Source: Intrasporangiaceae bacterium (GTDB taxonomy: Bacteria > Actinomycetota > Actinomycetes > Actinomycetales > Dermatophilaceae). Taken from it: 44,364 bases of DNA. A program made the translations under genes and the position numbers. This document shows, one piece after another, positions 32,573-40,265 of this stretch. Position 1 is the stretch's first letter, and the number at the start of each line of letters is the position of its first letter. The stretch is from positions 1-44,364 of the forward strand of contig JAAYSB010000006.1 in the NCBI GenBank assembly GCA_012518475.1, in the 5' to 3' direction. The notes beneath the pieces are model-generated. The model was not told the origin of the DNA and did not search any database. It worked only from the letters and a program-made list of their open reading frames with translations.

Positions 32573-32994
32573 CCACGCCGCCGCATCGCGCGAGCCCACT
32601 CCCCATCGGTGCGGTCTTCGTCGGCGGCATGGCGGGAACGGCACTACGCGCTCTGATCGACCGCGCGGCCCCCGCTGCGGCCGGTGAGTGGCCCTGGGCA
32701 ACGTTCGCCGTCAACATCACCGGGGCGTTCCTCCTCGGGATGCTCCTCGAGACCCTTGCCCGCCGCGAAGCACGCGACGGCTCCGGCGGCCCCGCCAGGC
32801 TCCTCCTCGGCACAGGTCTCCTCGGGGGCTATACGACGTACAGCACCTTCGCCGTCGAGATCCTGCACCTCGGCCTGCTCACTGCGCTGCTGTATGCGAC
32901 GCTCACCGTCGTCGGCGGCCTCGCCGCCGCGGGGCTCGGCTTCCGGATCGCCCGCGGCCGACCCTCGGAACCGGTCCCGGAGGCGGGTTCATGA
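32563..32994 (+). CDS. crcB: fluoride exporter CrcB/Fluc, first subunit
   Basis: A membrane protein of 143 residues with four hydrophobic segments. The Fluc signatures are present: GGMAGTALRALID at the start, the conserved Asn in FAVNITGAFLLG, and GGYTTYSTFAVE carrying the Phe-box and Na+ site region. The GTG start at 32563 overlaps the previous stop by 10 bases. Two crcB genes in tandem, as here, are common in Gram-positive bacteria and often form a heterodimer with opposite subunit orientation. I do not see a recognisable fluoride riboswitch in the sequence before 32099. Confidence 0.92.
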   Translation: MALTTPPHRASPLPIGAVFVGGMAGTALRALIDRAAPAAAGEWPWATFAVNITGAFLLGMLLETLARREARDGSGGPARLLLGTGLLGGYTTYSTFAVEILHLGLLTALLYATLTVVGGLAAAGLGFRIARGRPSEPVPEAGS

Positions 32995-33365
32995 CGCTCC
33001 TTCTCATTGCTCTGGCCGGAGGGGTCGGGGCGGCAACGAGATTCGTCCTCGACGGCGTCATCAATGCCCGCTGGTCGGCCGGCGGGCTCAGGCCCGGGAT
33101 CGTCGTCATCAACGTCGTGGGGTCGTTCCTGCTCGGCCTCCTCGTCGGGCTCGCCGCACGTGGGTCGGGCCTGTCCACCGACACCGTGGCTGTGCTCGGT
33201 CTGGGGTTCTGTGGCGGCTTGACGACCTTCAGCACCGCGTCCCTGGAGCCGGTGCACCTGTGGGCGACCGGGGAGCGAGGTCCTGCCACCGCATACGTCC
33301 TTGTCACGCTCATCGGGTCGCTCCTGGCCGCCTGGCTCGGCCTCGCCCTCGCGGCGCTCGCCTGA
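32991..33365 (+). CDS. crcB: fluoride exporter CrcB/Fluc, second subunit
   Basis: A membrane protein of 124 residues with four hydrophobic segments. The signatures are GGVGAATRFVLD, INVVGSFLLG and GFCGGLTTFSTAS, the last matching the TTFST channel motif. Its ATG overlaps the first crcB stop by 4 bases (32991-32994). The charged residues at the ends of the two subunits differ, as expected for partners inserted in opposite orientations; this is an inference from the pair arrangement. Confidence 0.93.
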   Translation: MTLLLIALAGGVGAATRFVLDGVINARWSAGGLRPGIVVINVVGSFLLGLLVGLAARGSGLSTDTVAVLGLGFCGGLTTFSTASLEPVHLWATGERGPATAYVLVTLIGSLLAAWLGLALAALA

Positions 33366-33465
33366 CCCGAGCGTCCGGCGAACCCGGAGGAAACACTCAG
33401 CGTCCACCCAGAATGCGGGCGGATGCTGGCTGGAGTCACCGAGACCGACGGGAAGGAGCCCTTCG

Positions 33466-34665
33466 ATGACAACGACCCTTCCAGTTCCTGAGCAGACCCA
33501 CCACGAGATGCCTCAGCCGACACCGGCTTCTGGGCCGCCGCCGGCCCCGACCCGGCCGTCCCGGGGCCGGCGCGCGGCAGAGCTCGGGGTCACCGCCCTG
33601 CTCGCGGCAGCCATCGCCAGCGGAACGACGCTCGCGGTCGATCGCACCCTCGCCGACGAGGGAGCCCCGGGCACCAGCCCGGGCCCGGTGGTCGAGGGCG
33701 CGAACGGAGCGACAACCGACTGGAGCGCTGTCGCTGCGTCGGTCTCGCCGAGCGTGGTCTCGATCGGGGTGTCGGGTCAGCGCGGTCAGGGGGAGGGCTC
33801 CGGGGTCGTGTGGGACGCCGAGGGGCACATCGTCACGAACGACCACGTCGTCTCCGGCTCCGGCGCCAGTGCAGAGGTCCAGGTGACGCTCGCGGACGGG
33901 CGGACCTACGACGCCATCGTGACCGGCACCGACCCGACGACGGACCTGGCGGTCGTGCGGCTCACGAGTCCGCCGACCACGCTGAGGCCGATCACACGAG
34001 GGGACTCCGAGACGCTCACCGTCGGGGATCCCGTCATGGCCATCGGCAACCCGCTGGGGCTCTCCGGCACGGTGACGACCGGCATCGTCAGCGCGCTCGA
34101 CCGTCCCGTTGCCGCCGGTCAGTCGCGGGCCCGTGAGGGGCTGGCCCAGGTGACCAACGCGATCCAGACCAGTGCCCCGATCAACCCCGGCAACAGCGGC
34201 GGCGCACTCGTCGACGCCGAGGGAGGTCTCGTCGGCATCAACTCCTCGATCGCCACGCTGGGCTCACCCGGGCCGTTCGCCTCGGGGCAGGCCGGCAACA
34301 TCGGCATCGGCTTCGCGATCCCGGTCGCGCAGGTCGAGGGCGTTGTCTCCCAGCTCATCGAGTCGGGTTCGGTTGAGCACGCCTATCTCGGGATCAGCAC
34401 GAGTGACACGAGTGTGCGGGACGGCACGTCGTCCGTCCCCGGCGCGCTCGTCGCGGAGACCGTGAGTGACGGCCCGGCAGCGACAGAGGGGCTTCGGTCC
34501 GGGGATGTCATCACCGCCATCGACGGTGCGCCGGTCACGAGCTCGCGCAGTCTCGTCGGGACGATCCGCGCCCGGGCCGTGGGCGAGCAGGTCGAGCTGA
34601 CCGTGAGCCGAGGCTCCGAGACCGTGTCCGTGCCGGTGACCCTCGCGGCGGCGCCCTCACGCTGA
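33466..34665 (+). CDS. HtrA/DegP-like serine protease with PDZ domain, membrane-anchored
   Basis: A protein of 399 residues. The N-terminal 38 residues are Pro- and Thr-rich and cytoplasmic, then one hydrophobic segment (about 40-60) anchors the protein. The trypsin-like domain has the full triad His127 (TNDHVV), Asp160 (TTDLAVV) and Ser244 (PGNSGGAL). A PDZ domain follows (about 300-395, starting AYLGIS). This is the standard actinomycete HtrA build, a surface protease for misfolded proteins. GGAAGGAG lies 8 bases before the ATG, in contrast to the many leaderless genes around it. The convergent ADH gene ends 12 bases beyond its stop. Confidence 0.93.
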   Translation: MTTTLPVPEQTHHEMPQPTPASGPPPAPTRPSRGRRAAELGVTALLAAAIASGTTLAVDRTLADEGAPGTSPGPVVEGANGATTDWSAVAASVSPSVVSIGVSGQRGQGEGSGVVWDAEGHIVTNDHVVSGSGASAEVQVTLADGRTYDAIVTGTDPTTDLAVVRLTSPPTTLRPITRGDSETLTVGDPVMAIGNPLGLSGTVTTGIVSALDRPVAAGQSRAREGLAQVTNAIQTSAPINPGNSGGALVDAEGGLVGINSSIATLGSPGPFASGQAGNIGIGFAIPVAQVEGVVSQLIESGSVEHAYLGISTSDTSVRDGTSSVPGALVAETVSDGPAATEGLRSGDVITAIDGAPVTSSRSLVGTIRARAVGEQVELTVSRGSETVSVPVTLAAAPSR

Positions 34666-34677
34666 CGGTGCACCGCG

Positions 34678-35715
34678 TCAGCGGAGCAGACCCGGATCGA
34701 TGACCCGGATGCCGGGCCTGCCGACGATGCCGGGCAGGCCCGGGAGGGCGTCGGCCGCCTCCTCCAGCGTGAGGTCCGGTCCGTTCGCGAGGAGCCGCTC
34801 GATTGCGACCCGTCCGGCCACGACGTCGTCGAGCAGGGCGGCGTAGTCGTGCGCCGGCATGCCGTGGGAGCCGAGGAGGTCGAGCTCCCAACCGATGACG
34901 CGGCCCATCGGCACCTCCGGGCTCTCGTTCCCGAGCAGCCCGACCTGCACCTGCCGGCCGCGACGTCGGAGCGCGAGGATCGAGTCGCGGCACGTCTGTG
35001 CGGACCCGAAGGCGTCCATCGACACGTGGGCACCGCCCTCGGTGACGTCGACGATGTCCGAGGCGTCGGTGAGCGTGACCTCAGCGCCGAGTGCCGCGGC
35101 GAGCTCGCGCGCCCGCTCGCTCGGATCCACGACGACGACCCTGGCTCCGCGCGAGACCGCAATCGCGACAGCGGACAGACCGACACCGCCGGCGCCGAAC
35201 ACCGCGACCCACTCGCCCGTCTCCACCTTCGCCCGGCCCACGATGCCTCGGTATGCGGTCGCCACCCGGCACCCCAGCCCCGCCGCCGCGCGGAAGGACA
35301 GATCGTCAGGGATCGCCACGAGATTCTCGGCCGCCGCGGCGACGGTGACGTACTCGGCGAAGGACCCGGGGAGGGAGAAGCCAGGCTGCTGCTGGGCGGG
35401 ACAGACCTGGCCGTCGCCCGCTGAGCAGACCTCGCAGGCTCCACAGGCATAGACGAACGGTGCGGTGACCCGTCGCCCGATCCACGCGGTGTCGACGCCG
35501 GAGCCGACCTCGACGACGGTGCCGGCGAACTCATGGCCGGGGATGTGCGGGAAGCGTCGGATGTCCGGGTCGTGACCCATCCAGCCGTGCCAGTCGCTGC
35601 GGCACAGGCCCGTGGCCGCGACCTGGACCACCGCTCCGGCCGGTGGTGCCGTGGGAGCAGGGACCTCGGTGAGAGTGACAGGTCCGCGCGGTCGGGAGTA
35701 GACGAGGGCGCGCAT
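34678..35715 (-). CDS. zinc-dependent alcohol dehydrogenase family protein
   Basis: A medium-chain dehydrogenase of 345 residues. Catalytic zinc ligands are Cys38 (LCRSDWHGW) and His61-Glu62 (GHEFAGTV), and the four-Cys structural zinc site is Cys91, Cys94, Cys97 and Cys105. The NAD motif is GAGGVGLSAV and the strand end VVVDPS supplies the acidic residue favouring NAD. The start at 35715 has TACGCT 7 bases upstream (leaderless). The substrate is unknown; the position 2.6 kb from the lipid operon is not evidence of a link. Confidence 0.92.
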   Translation of the reverse strand: MRALVYSRPRGPVTLTEVPAPTAPPAGAVVQVAATGLCRSDWHGWMGHDPDIRRFPHIPGHEFAGTVVEVGSGVDTAWIGRRVTAPFVYACGACEVCSAGDGQVCPAQQQPGFSLPGSFAEYVTVAAAAENLVAIPDDLSFRAAAGLGCRVATAYRGIVGRAKVETGEWVAVFGAGGVGLSAVAIAVSRGARVVVVDPSERARELAAALGAEVTLTDASDIVDVTEGGAHVSMDAFGSAQTCRDSILALRRRGRQVQVGLLGNESPEVPMGRVIGWELDLLGSHGMPAHDYAALLDDVVAGRVAIERLLANGPDLTLEEAADALPGLPGIVGRPGIRVIDPGLLR

Positions 35716-35737
35716 ACCCGTCAGCGTAGGGCGGCCA

Positions 35738-36649
35738 TCATCGCAGTCGTGCCTCGGCCTTCCTGCGGCTGCGGACAGCGGAGCTGACGGCGGCGCGGGC
35801 ATCCGCATCGGCAGCGCGGGCTGCCTCGGCCGCGCGCAGGGCCAGGTCGTAGCGGCGCCTCGCCTCGGCCAGCTCCTCCTCGGCGTCCTCGAGCGCGGCC
35901 CCGGTCGTCTCGACCTGCTCCCGGGCCCGGGCCTCTTCCTCCTCGGCCTCCCGGACTGCCTCGCGGGCGCGTTCCAGCCGGGCGGCTTCGGCCTTGGCCT
36001 CGCGGGTCGTGTCGTCGCTCTTCCTCCCCGTGCCGGACACCTCGCTCGGGTCGCTCGTAGCGGCCTGGCCACCTTCGCCGCCTCCGGACAGGGCTGTGAG
36101 CACGACACCGGAGCCGGTCACGGCGACGGCATCGCTGAGGTCGACCTCGCCGAACCCGCTGTAGGACAACGGCTTCGTGAGCAGCGCGCTGGCGACCGCG
36201 TCACTGGCGCCGGCATCGGCGAGGACCGCGATCGCGGTGGCCCGCACGGCCTCCTGTCCCGCCGCACCCAGACGCCGGCCCTCGGCAGCGACGGCGTCGA
36301 CCGCAGCGCCGACGAAGGCGGTGACTGCGGCGTCCCGCTCGGTGCGCATCTGCTGGAGCGAGTCGACATCGAGGGCCGCCTGCGCAGCCCGCATCCGGGC
36401 ACCGAGGCCGACAAGGTCCGCCGCGACCTCGGGACTGGACCGGACGGTCCGGTTGATGGCCCAGGCCGCGACATCCGGCTTGCGAAGGCGACCGATCTGC
36501 GCGGCAGCATCCTTGTCCCCGTTGGCCTTCGCCTCCGACGCGAGCTCCTTGCGCCGCGCGATGAACAGGTCGGGCGCGCAGTCATAGAGCTGACGCGCGG
36601 CGCTGACCACGACCGGCGCCGGTGCCGCCTCGAGGTCGGGACCGCTCAT
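35738..36649 (-). CDS. uncharacterised protein with C-terminal coiled coil
   Basis: A protein of 303 residues. The N-terminal half is helical and Ala-rich, with the conserved-looking stretch FIARRKELASEAKANGDKD and IGRLRKPDVAAWAINR, a pattern I have seen in hypothetical actinomycete proteins. Residues about 220-300 are a highly charged coiled coil (many AEA, EEE and ARAAEA heptads). There is no membrane segment or catalytic motif. The start at 36649 (MSGPD) is chosen over GTG 36658 because TACAGT lies 7 bases upstream. It ends 22 bases before the ADH start, and the ADH has its own -10-like element. Confidence 0.65.
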   Translation of the reverse strand: MSGPDLEAAPAPVVVSAARQLYDCAPDLFIARRKELASEAKANGDKDAAAQIGRLRKPDVAAWAINRTVRSSPEVAADLVGLGARMRAAQAALDVDSLQQMRTERDAAVTAFVGAAVDAVAAEGRRLGAAGQEAVRATAIAVLADAGASDAVASALLTKPLSYSGFGEVDLSDAVAVTGSGVVLTALSGGGEGGQAATSDPSEVSGTGRKSDDTTREAKAEAARLERAREAVREAEEEEARAREQVETTGAALEDAEEELAEARRRYDLALRAAEAARAADADARAAVSSAVRSRRKAEARLR

Positions 36650-36756
36650 AGCGGTCACTGTAGGTCACCCACCTGCCACACGTTCGGGCGTCGGCTCCGG
36701 TGGACCCGCGAGGATGGCACCGTGCGCTCCTCGTCGACGGTGGAACACTGGGTCGC

Positions 36757-37095
36757 ATGACCGTCGCGAAGTCCGTCCTCCTGCTCTGCCTCGCCGGCCT
36801 CGCCGAGATCGGCGGGGCCTGGCTCGTCTGGCAGGGCGTCCGCGAGAACCGTGGGCTGGCCTGGATGGGCGCCGGCGTCATCGCACTCGGGCTCTACGGG
36901 TTCATCATCACCCTTCAGCCCGACGCGCACTTCGGCCGGATCCTCGCGGCCTACGGCGGGCTGTTCATCGCCGGGTCGCTCGCATGGGGGATGGTCATGG
37001 ACGGCTTCCGACCGGACCGGTTCGACGTCATCGGCGCGATCCTCTGCCTCGTCGGCGTCGCGGTCATCATGTATGCCCCACGGGTCGCACCATGA
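36757..37095 (+). CDS. YnfA family small membrane protein
   Basis: A protein of 112 residues with four hydrophobic segments, the standard size for YnfA (UPF0060). Characteristic pieces are FxAGLAEIGGAWLVWQ-like sequence near the N-terminus, ALYGFIITLQP-like sequence in the middle (here LGLYGFIITLQP) and RVYAAYGG-like sequence (LAAYGGLFIAGSLAWG), ending with a DVIGAILCLVGVAVIMY segment. The family resembles small multidrug-resistance pumps, but a transport role is not established. It has no obvious SD; the start codon is the first in-frame ATG. Confidence 0.9.
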   Translation: MTVAKSVLLLCLAGLAEIGGAWLVWQGVRENRGLAWMGAGVIALGLYGFIITLQPDAHFGRILAAYGGLFIAGSLAWGMVMDGFRPDRFDVIGAILCLVGVAVIMYAPRVAP

Positions 37096-37222
37096 CGGGC
37101 CAGGACGGCGCGCATCCACGTGCCCGCCGCCGTTGAGGCCTCGCTCGCGGTGCAGAGCAGCCGCTGACGCCCGTTCGAGTGACGGCATCGCGGGAGCCGC
37201 GCACAGTGCGAGTATCACGGGT

Positions 37223-37525
37223 ATGTCTGAAGTGAAGGTCACCCACAACAAGGACGAGGCCCGCTATGAGGCCAGGATCGATGACGCGCTCGCGGGCTTC
37301 ATCGAGTACCGGCTCACGGACCAGATCATCGTCATGTCCCACACCGAGGTCGACCAGACGTTCGAGGGTCAGGGCGTCGGGAGTGCACTGGCCAGGTTCG
37401 CCCTCGATGACGTCGAGGCGGACGGCAAGCGCCGCGTGCTGCCCACCTGCCCGTTCATCAAGGGCTGGATCCACAAGCACCCCGAGTACGCGAAGCTCGT
37501 CTACGGGGTGGCCCCTCAACCCTGA
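37223..37525 (+). CDS. small GNAT-like N-acetyltransferase (YidJ/YjdJ type)
   Basis: A protein of 100 residues. The acetyl-CoA loop is FEGQGVGSALA, preceded by MSHTEVDQ and followed by CPFIKGWIHKHPEY, the signature of the short GNAT family in which a Cys near the C-terminus is typical (here C in LPTCPF). These are half the size of normal GNAT enzymes; the acceptor is not known. The stop overlaps the stop of the convergent tandem-GNAT gene by 10 bases (37516-37525). Confidence 0.88.
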   Translation: MSEVKVTHNKDEARYEARIDDALAGFIEYRLTDQIIVMSHTEVDQTFEGQGVGSALARFALDDVEADGKRRVLPTCPFIKGWIHKHPEYAKLVYGVAPQP

Positions 37526-38523
37526 GCCGAAGGCTCTTCCGCTACAGACTCGTTCACCACAGGCTCCTTCATCATCGCGGCCATGACGCGGTCGAGCCGG
37601 AAGCCGAGCCGCTCATAGAGCCTCGTCGCTCCCGTCGGGCTGTCCGAGTCGACGCCGAGCTCGATGACGTCGTACTGACCGGACTCCGCCGCGAGCCGGA
37701 TCGATCGGCTCAGGCACGCCGCCGCGAGACCGCGCCCACGTGCCTCGCGGACCGTCCCGACGAGGTCGACATAGGCCTGACGGGGCACCCACTGACTGAC
37801 GAGGACGTATGCGAGGACCGCCCCGTCGTCCCCGATCGCCAGCGTGGAGAGCTGCCGGCGGGGCGGACGGCCGGTCCAGTAGTCGTGCCACGTCGCCTCG
37901 GACTGCGGGGTGGAGCCCCAGTGGTCGACGAAGGCCGCGTTGTGTGCCTCGCGCACACCGCCCTCGTGCTCGGACGTGGGGGTGACGAGCTCGACGCCCT
38001 CGAGCTCCCCCGGTTCCGGCACCGTCACCGGGTCCCCGGGGAGGGGGCGGGCGAGCTCGTTGAAGTACCGGACCACCGCATACCCCATGTGGGTGAGAAG
38101 GCGACGGGCGTCGGAGCCCTCGAGCTCCCCACCCGCGCGGAAGTAGTACGGCGTGCCGGAATGGCGCTCCGCGGCGAGCTCGCGGCCCCGCTCCTCCTGG
38201 CGTCGGACGAGCTCGCGACCGATGCCTCTGCCGCGCCAGTCGGGGTGGACGCCACCGCCGAGCTGGCACCGCACGCGGCCCTCATCGTCCAGGTTGTGCG
38301 CGACCCGGAGCTGGCCGTAGCCGACCATCAGCTCGCCGTCCCAGACCGCCCAGGAGTCGGTCTCGGGGGTGAAGCCGGACTCTTCCAGCTCCTCAGCGAG
38401 GTCCTCGGCCTCGTAGTACTCCTCAGTGCGGTCCGCCATCGCGAGGAGGTTCGTCAGCTCGGCCCACTGCTCGACGCTGTCGGGGGTGAGGTGGCTCCAG
38501 CGCAGGCTCCTCTTCGTCGTCAC
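37516..38523 (-). CDS. tandem GNAT-domain N-acetyltransferase (mycothiol synthase-like layout)
   Basis: A protein of 335 residues made of two GNAT domains. The first has the acetyl-CoA loop HPDWRGRGIGRELV; the second has VREARGRGLAAACLSR followed by NPTGA-like VDSDSPTGATRLYERLGF. Mycothiol synthase MshD has the same two-domain form, but the sequence does not show MshD-specific features to me, so a different acceptor is likely. The GTG start at 38523 has CACCAT 6 bases upstream. It is divergent from the PhyH-type dioxygenase with only 64 bases between starts. Confidence 0.85.
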   Translation of the reverse strand: MTTKRSLRWSHLTPDSVEQWAELTNLLAMADRTEEYYEAEDLAEELEESGFTPETDSWAVWDGELMVGYGQLRVAHNLDDEGRVRCQLGGGVHPDWRGRGIGRELVRRQEERGRELAAERHSGTPYYFRAGGELEGSDARRLLTHMGYAVVRYFNELARPLPGDPVTVPEPGELEGVELVTPTSEHEGGVREAHNAAFVDHWGSTPQSEATWHDYWTGRPPRRQLSTLAIGDDGAVLAYVLVSQWVPRQAYVDLVGTVREARGRGLAAACLSRSIRLAAESGQYDVIELGVDSDSPTGATRLYERLGFRLDRVMAAMMKEPVVNESVAEEPSAQG

Positions 38524-38587
38524 CTGCTCATGGTGGCGCCTCCCGTTCGGGAGCGTCCAGTCGATTTCGCGGTTCTACGATGGGCGC

Positions 38588-39418
38588 ATGGACCGAGCCC
38601 CCAGCGACCGACTCCTCAGCGACGACGACATCGAGGCCTATCACCGCGACGGTGTGCTCGTCGTCCGTGGCGTCCTCACCCCGGAGGAGGTCGAGACGGC
38701 GCGCGAGGCGATCGCGGACGTCCTGGCCGCGAGCGGACTGCTCACCCAGGTCGCGAGCGGCATCGACGACCCGGGCAGGTTCGTCGAGGACTTCCGGCGC
38801 TGGCAGGAGTTCCCCGCGCTCGAGCAGCTCGCCCTGCACTCGAAGACTCCTCGGTATGCCGCCGAGCTGCTCGCGCGGTTCACCGAGCCCGAGCAGGCGG
38901 TGCGGTTCTATCACGACCACATCCTCGTCAAGGAGGGCGGAACCAGGCAGCGCACGCCGTGGCACCAGGACCAGCCGTACTACAACGTCGACGGGCACGG
39001 AACGAGTGCGTGGATCCCGGTCGACCCGGTGCCGCTCGCCGGGTGCCTCGAGCTCGTCGCCGGGTCGCACGAGGGTCCCTGGAAGATGCCGCGGACCTTC
39101 CTCGACGGCAAGGCCAAGTGGTTCCCGGAGGGCAGCCTCGAGGAGCTGCCCGACATCGAGTCCGACCGGGACGCCTTCGACATCCGGGCCGCGGACCTGC
39201 AGCCGGGTGACGCGATCTTCTTCGACTTCCTCACCATCCACGGCGCTCCCGGCTTCCCGTTCCAGGGTCGTCGACGTGTGCTCTCGCTGCGCTACCTCGC
39301 CGGTGACGCCACCCATGCCCCGCGCGACTGGATCACCTCGCCGCCGTTCGACGAACTCGTCGGGGTTCTTCCCGCGGGGGTGCCGATGGAGGACCCGCTG
39401 TTCCCCGTCGTCCGCTGA
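38588..39418 (+). CDS. phytanoyl-CoA dioxygenase (PhyH) family protein
   Basis: An Fe(II)/2-oxoglutarate dioxygenase of 276 residues. The facial triad is His126 and Asp128 (PWHQDQPYYN) with distal His218 (LTIHGAPGF); the Arg that binds 2-oxoglutarate is in RRRVLSLRY. GCLELVAGSH is also a family hallmark. The substrate class of PhyH enzymes is broad (fatty acyl-CoA, quorum signals, antibiotics, ectoine), and no biosynthetic genes adjoin it. The start at 38588 has TACGAT 6 bases upstream (leaderless). It is divergent from the tandem-GNAT gene. Confidence 0.92.
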   Translation: MDRAPSDRLLSDDDIEAYHRDGVLVVRGVLTPEEVETAREAIADVLAASGLLTQVASGIDDPGRFVEDFRRWQEFPALEQLALHSKTPRYAAELLARFTEPEQAVRFYHDHILVKEGGTRQRTPWHQDQPYYNVDGHGTSAWIPVDPVPLAGCLELVAGSHEGPWKMPRTFLDGKAKWFPEGSLEELPDIESDRDAFDIRAADLQPGDAIFFDFLTIHGAPGFPFQGRRRVLSLRYLAGDATHAPRDWITSPPFDELVGVLPAGVPMEDPLFPVVR

Positions 39419-39525
39419 CGGATCGTGGTGCGCTCACCTGTCCTGCGCCTGGACCGAGCGCGGGAATAGCCCGAAGCGCAATGGGGTTGAGACTGGCCCA
39501 GCACCGACCCGAACGGAGCAGCGCG

Positions 39526-40119
39526 GTGGCACCACACCCCCAGGTCCAGCGACTCATCGATCTCGACCTTTCCCCGGACGTGACGGCGCACGATCCCGGC
39601 CCGCCGCCGTCCCCGGACGCGGTGCTCGCGATCCATCATGAGGCCATCCCCGCGGCGGAACTCGCCTCGTTCCTCCGGCTGGGCGACACGTCGGGCTTCG
39701 TCGTCGTCGATCTCACCGACCTTGCCGAGTTCGTGCCGGTCGAGGGTCTGGAGATCCCGGACCGGCCGCTGTACTGGCTCGAGGGAGTCGACCGTGGGGA
39801 CGACCTGCAGAACTGGTCCCCGGAGGAGGTCGTCCCCGAGCTCGAGCAGCGCGGACGCTCCCCGATGACGGTCCACGAAGGCATCAGCTGGCTGCTGCAG
39901 CGACCTGAGGTGCTCGAGCCGAGCGCGTGCTTCATGACGATCGGCTCCCGCAAGCCCAAGCCGAGGGGTGCCTTCGACTCCCGCACTCCCGCGATCTGGA
40001 TCAGCGGGGGCACCGGCCGCGACGGTCGCGAGAACCGGGGCGCTCCCAAGGTGGGGTGGTGCTGGTGGCGGAACCGGCATACCTGGCTGGGCTTCGGCTC
40101 GGTGACCGGCCGGGGCTGA
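39526..40119 (+). CDS. DUF5701 family protein
   Basis: A protein of 197 residues. HPQVQRLIDLDL, HHEAIPAAELASFLRLGDTSGFVVVDLTD, PDRPLYWLEGVDRGDD, GRSPMTVHEGISWLLQRP, CFMTIGSRKPKPRGAFDSRTPAIWISGGTGRDGRENRGAPKVGWCWWRNRHTWLGF are linked blocks of this actinomycete family, split here only by motif; its role is unknown. The GTG start at 39526 is favoured because GGAG lies 8 bases upstream; an ATG at 39481 would add 15 residues that do not look family-like. A family B palindrome follows 25 bases after the stop. Confidence 0.75.
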   Translation: MAPHPQVQRLIDLDLSPDVTAHDPGPPPSPDAVLAIHHEAIPAAELASFLRLGDTSGFVVVDLTDLAEFVPVEGLEIPDRPLYWLEGVDRGDDLQNWSPEEVVPELEQRGRSPMTVHEGISWLLQRPEVLEPSACFMTIGSRKPKPRGAFDSRTPAIWISGGTGRDGRENRGAPKVGWCWWRNRHTWLGFGSVTGRG

Positions 40120-40144
40120 ACCACCGGGCACCGTTTCTCTCCGA

Positions 40145-40206
40145 GTTGTTGTATGGCGACACGCAGACGATCGGCCGCTCCGCTCTGCGTGTCGCCATAC
40201 AACAAC
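40145..40206. repeat. palindromic repeat family B, copy 2
   Basis: A perfect 22-bp inverted repeat (40145-40166 and 40185-40206) with an 18-base loop. The arm sequence and loop length match the element at 9596-9655. It lies between two same-strand genes, so it may terminate transcription of the DUF5701 gene before the GH13 promoter. Confidence 0.85.
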
Positions 40207-40265
40207 GGCAGAGACGAGCCGAGCGGGTCGCCGGCACTGGCTGCCCGGGTGCATAGGCTGGCCGT

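Noticed and set aside
33366..33465. Intrinsic terminator after the second crcB
   Set aside because: No stable inverted repeat is visible between the crcB stop and the HtrA ribosome-binding site.
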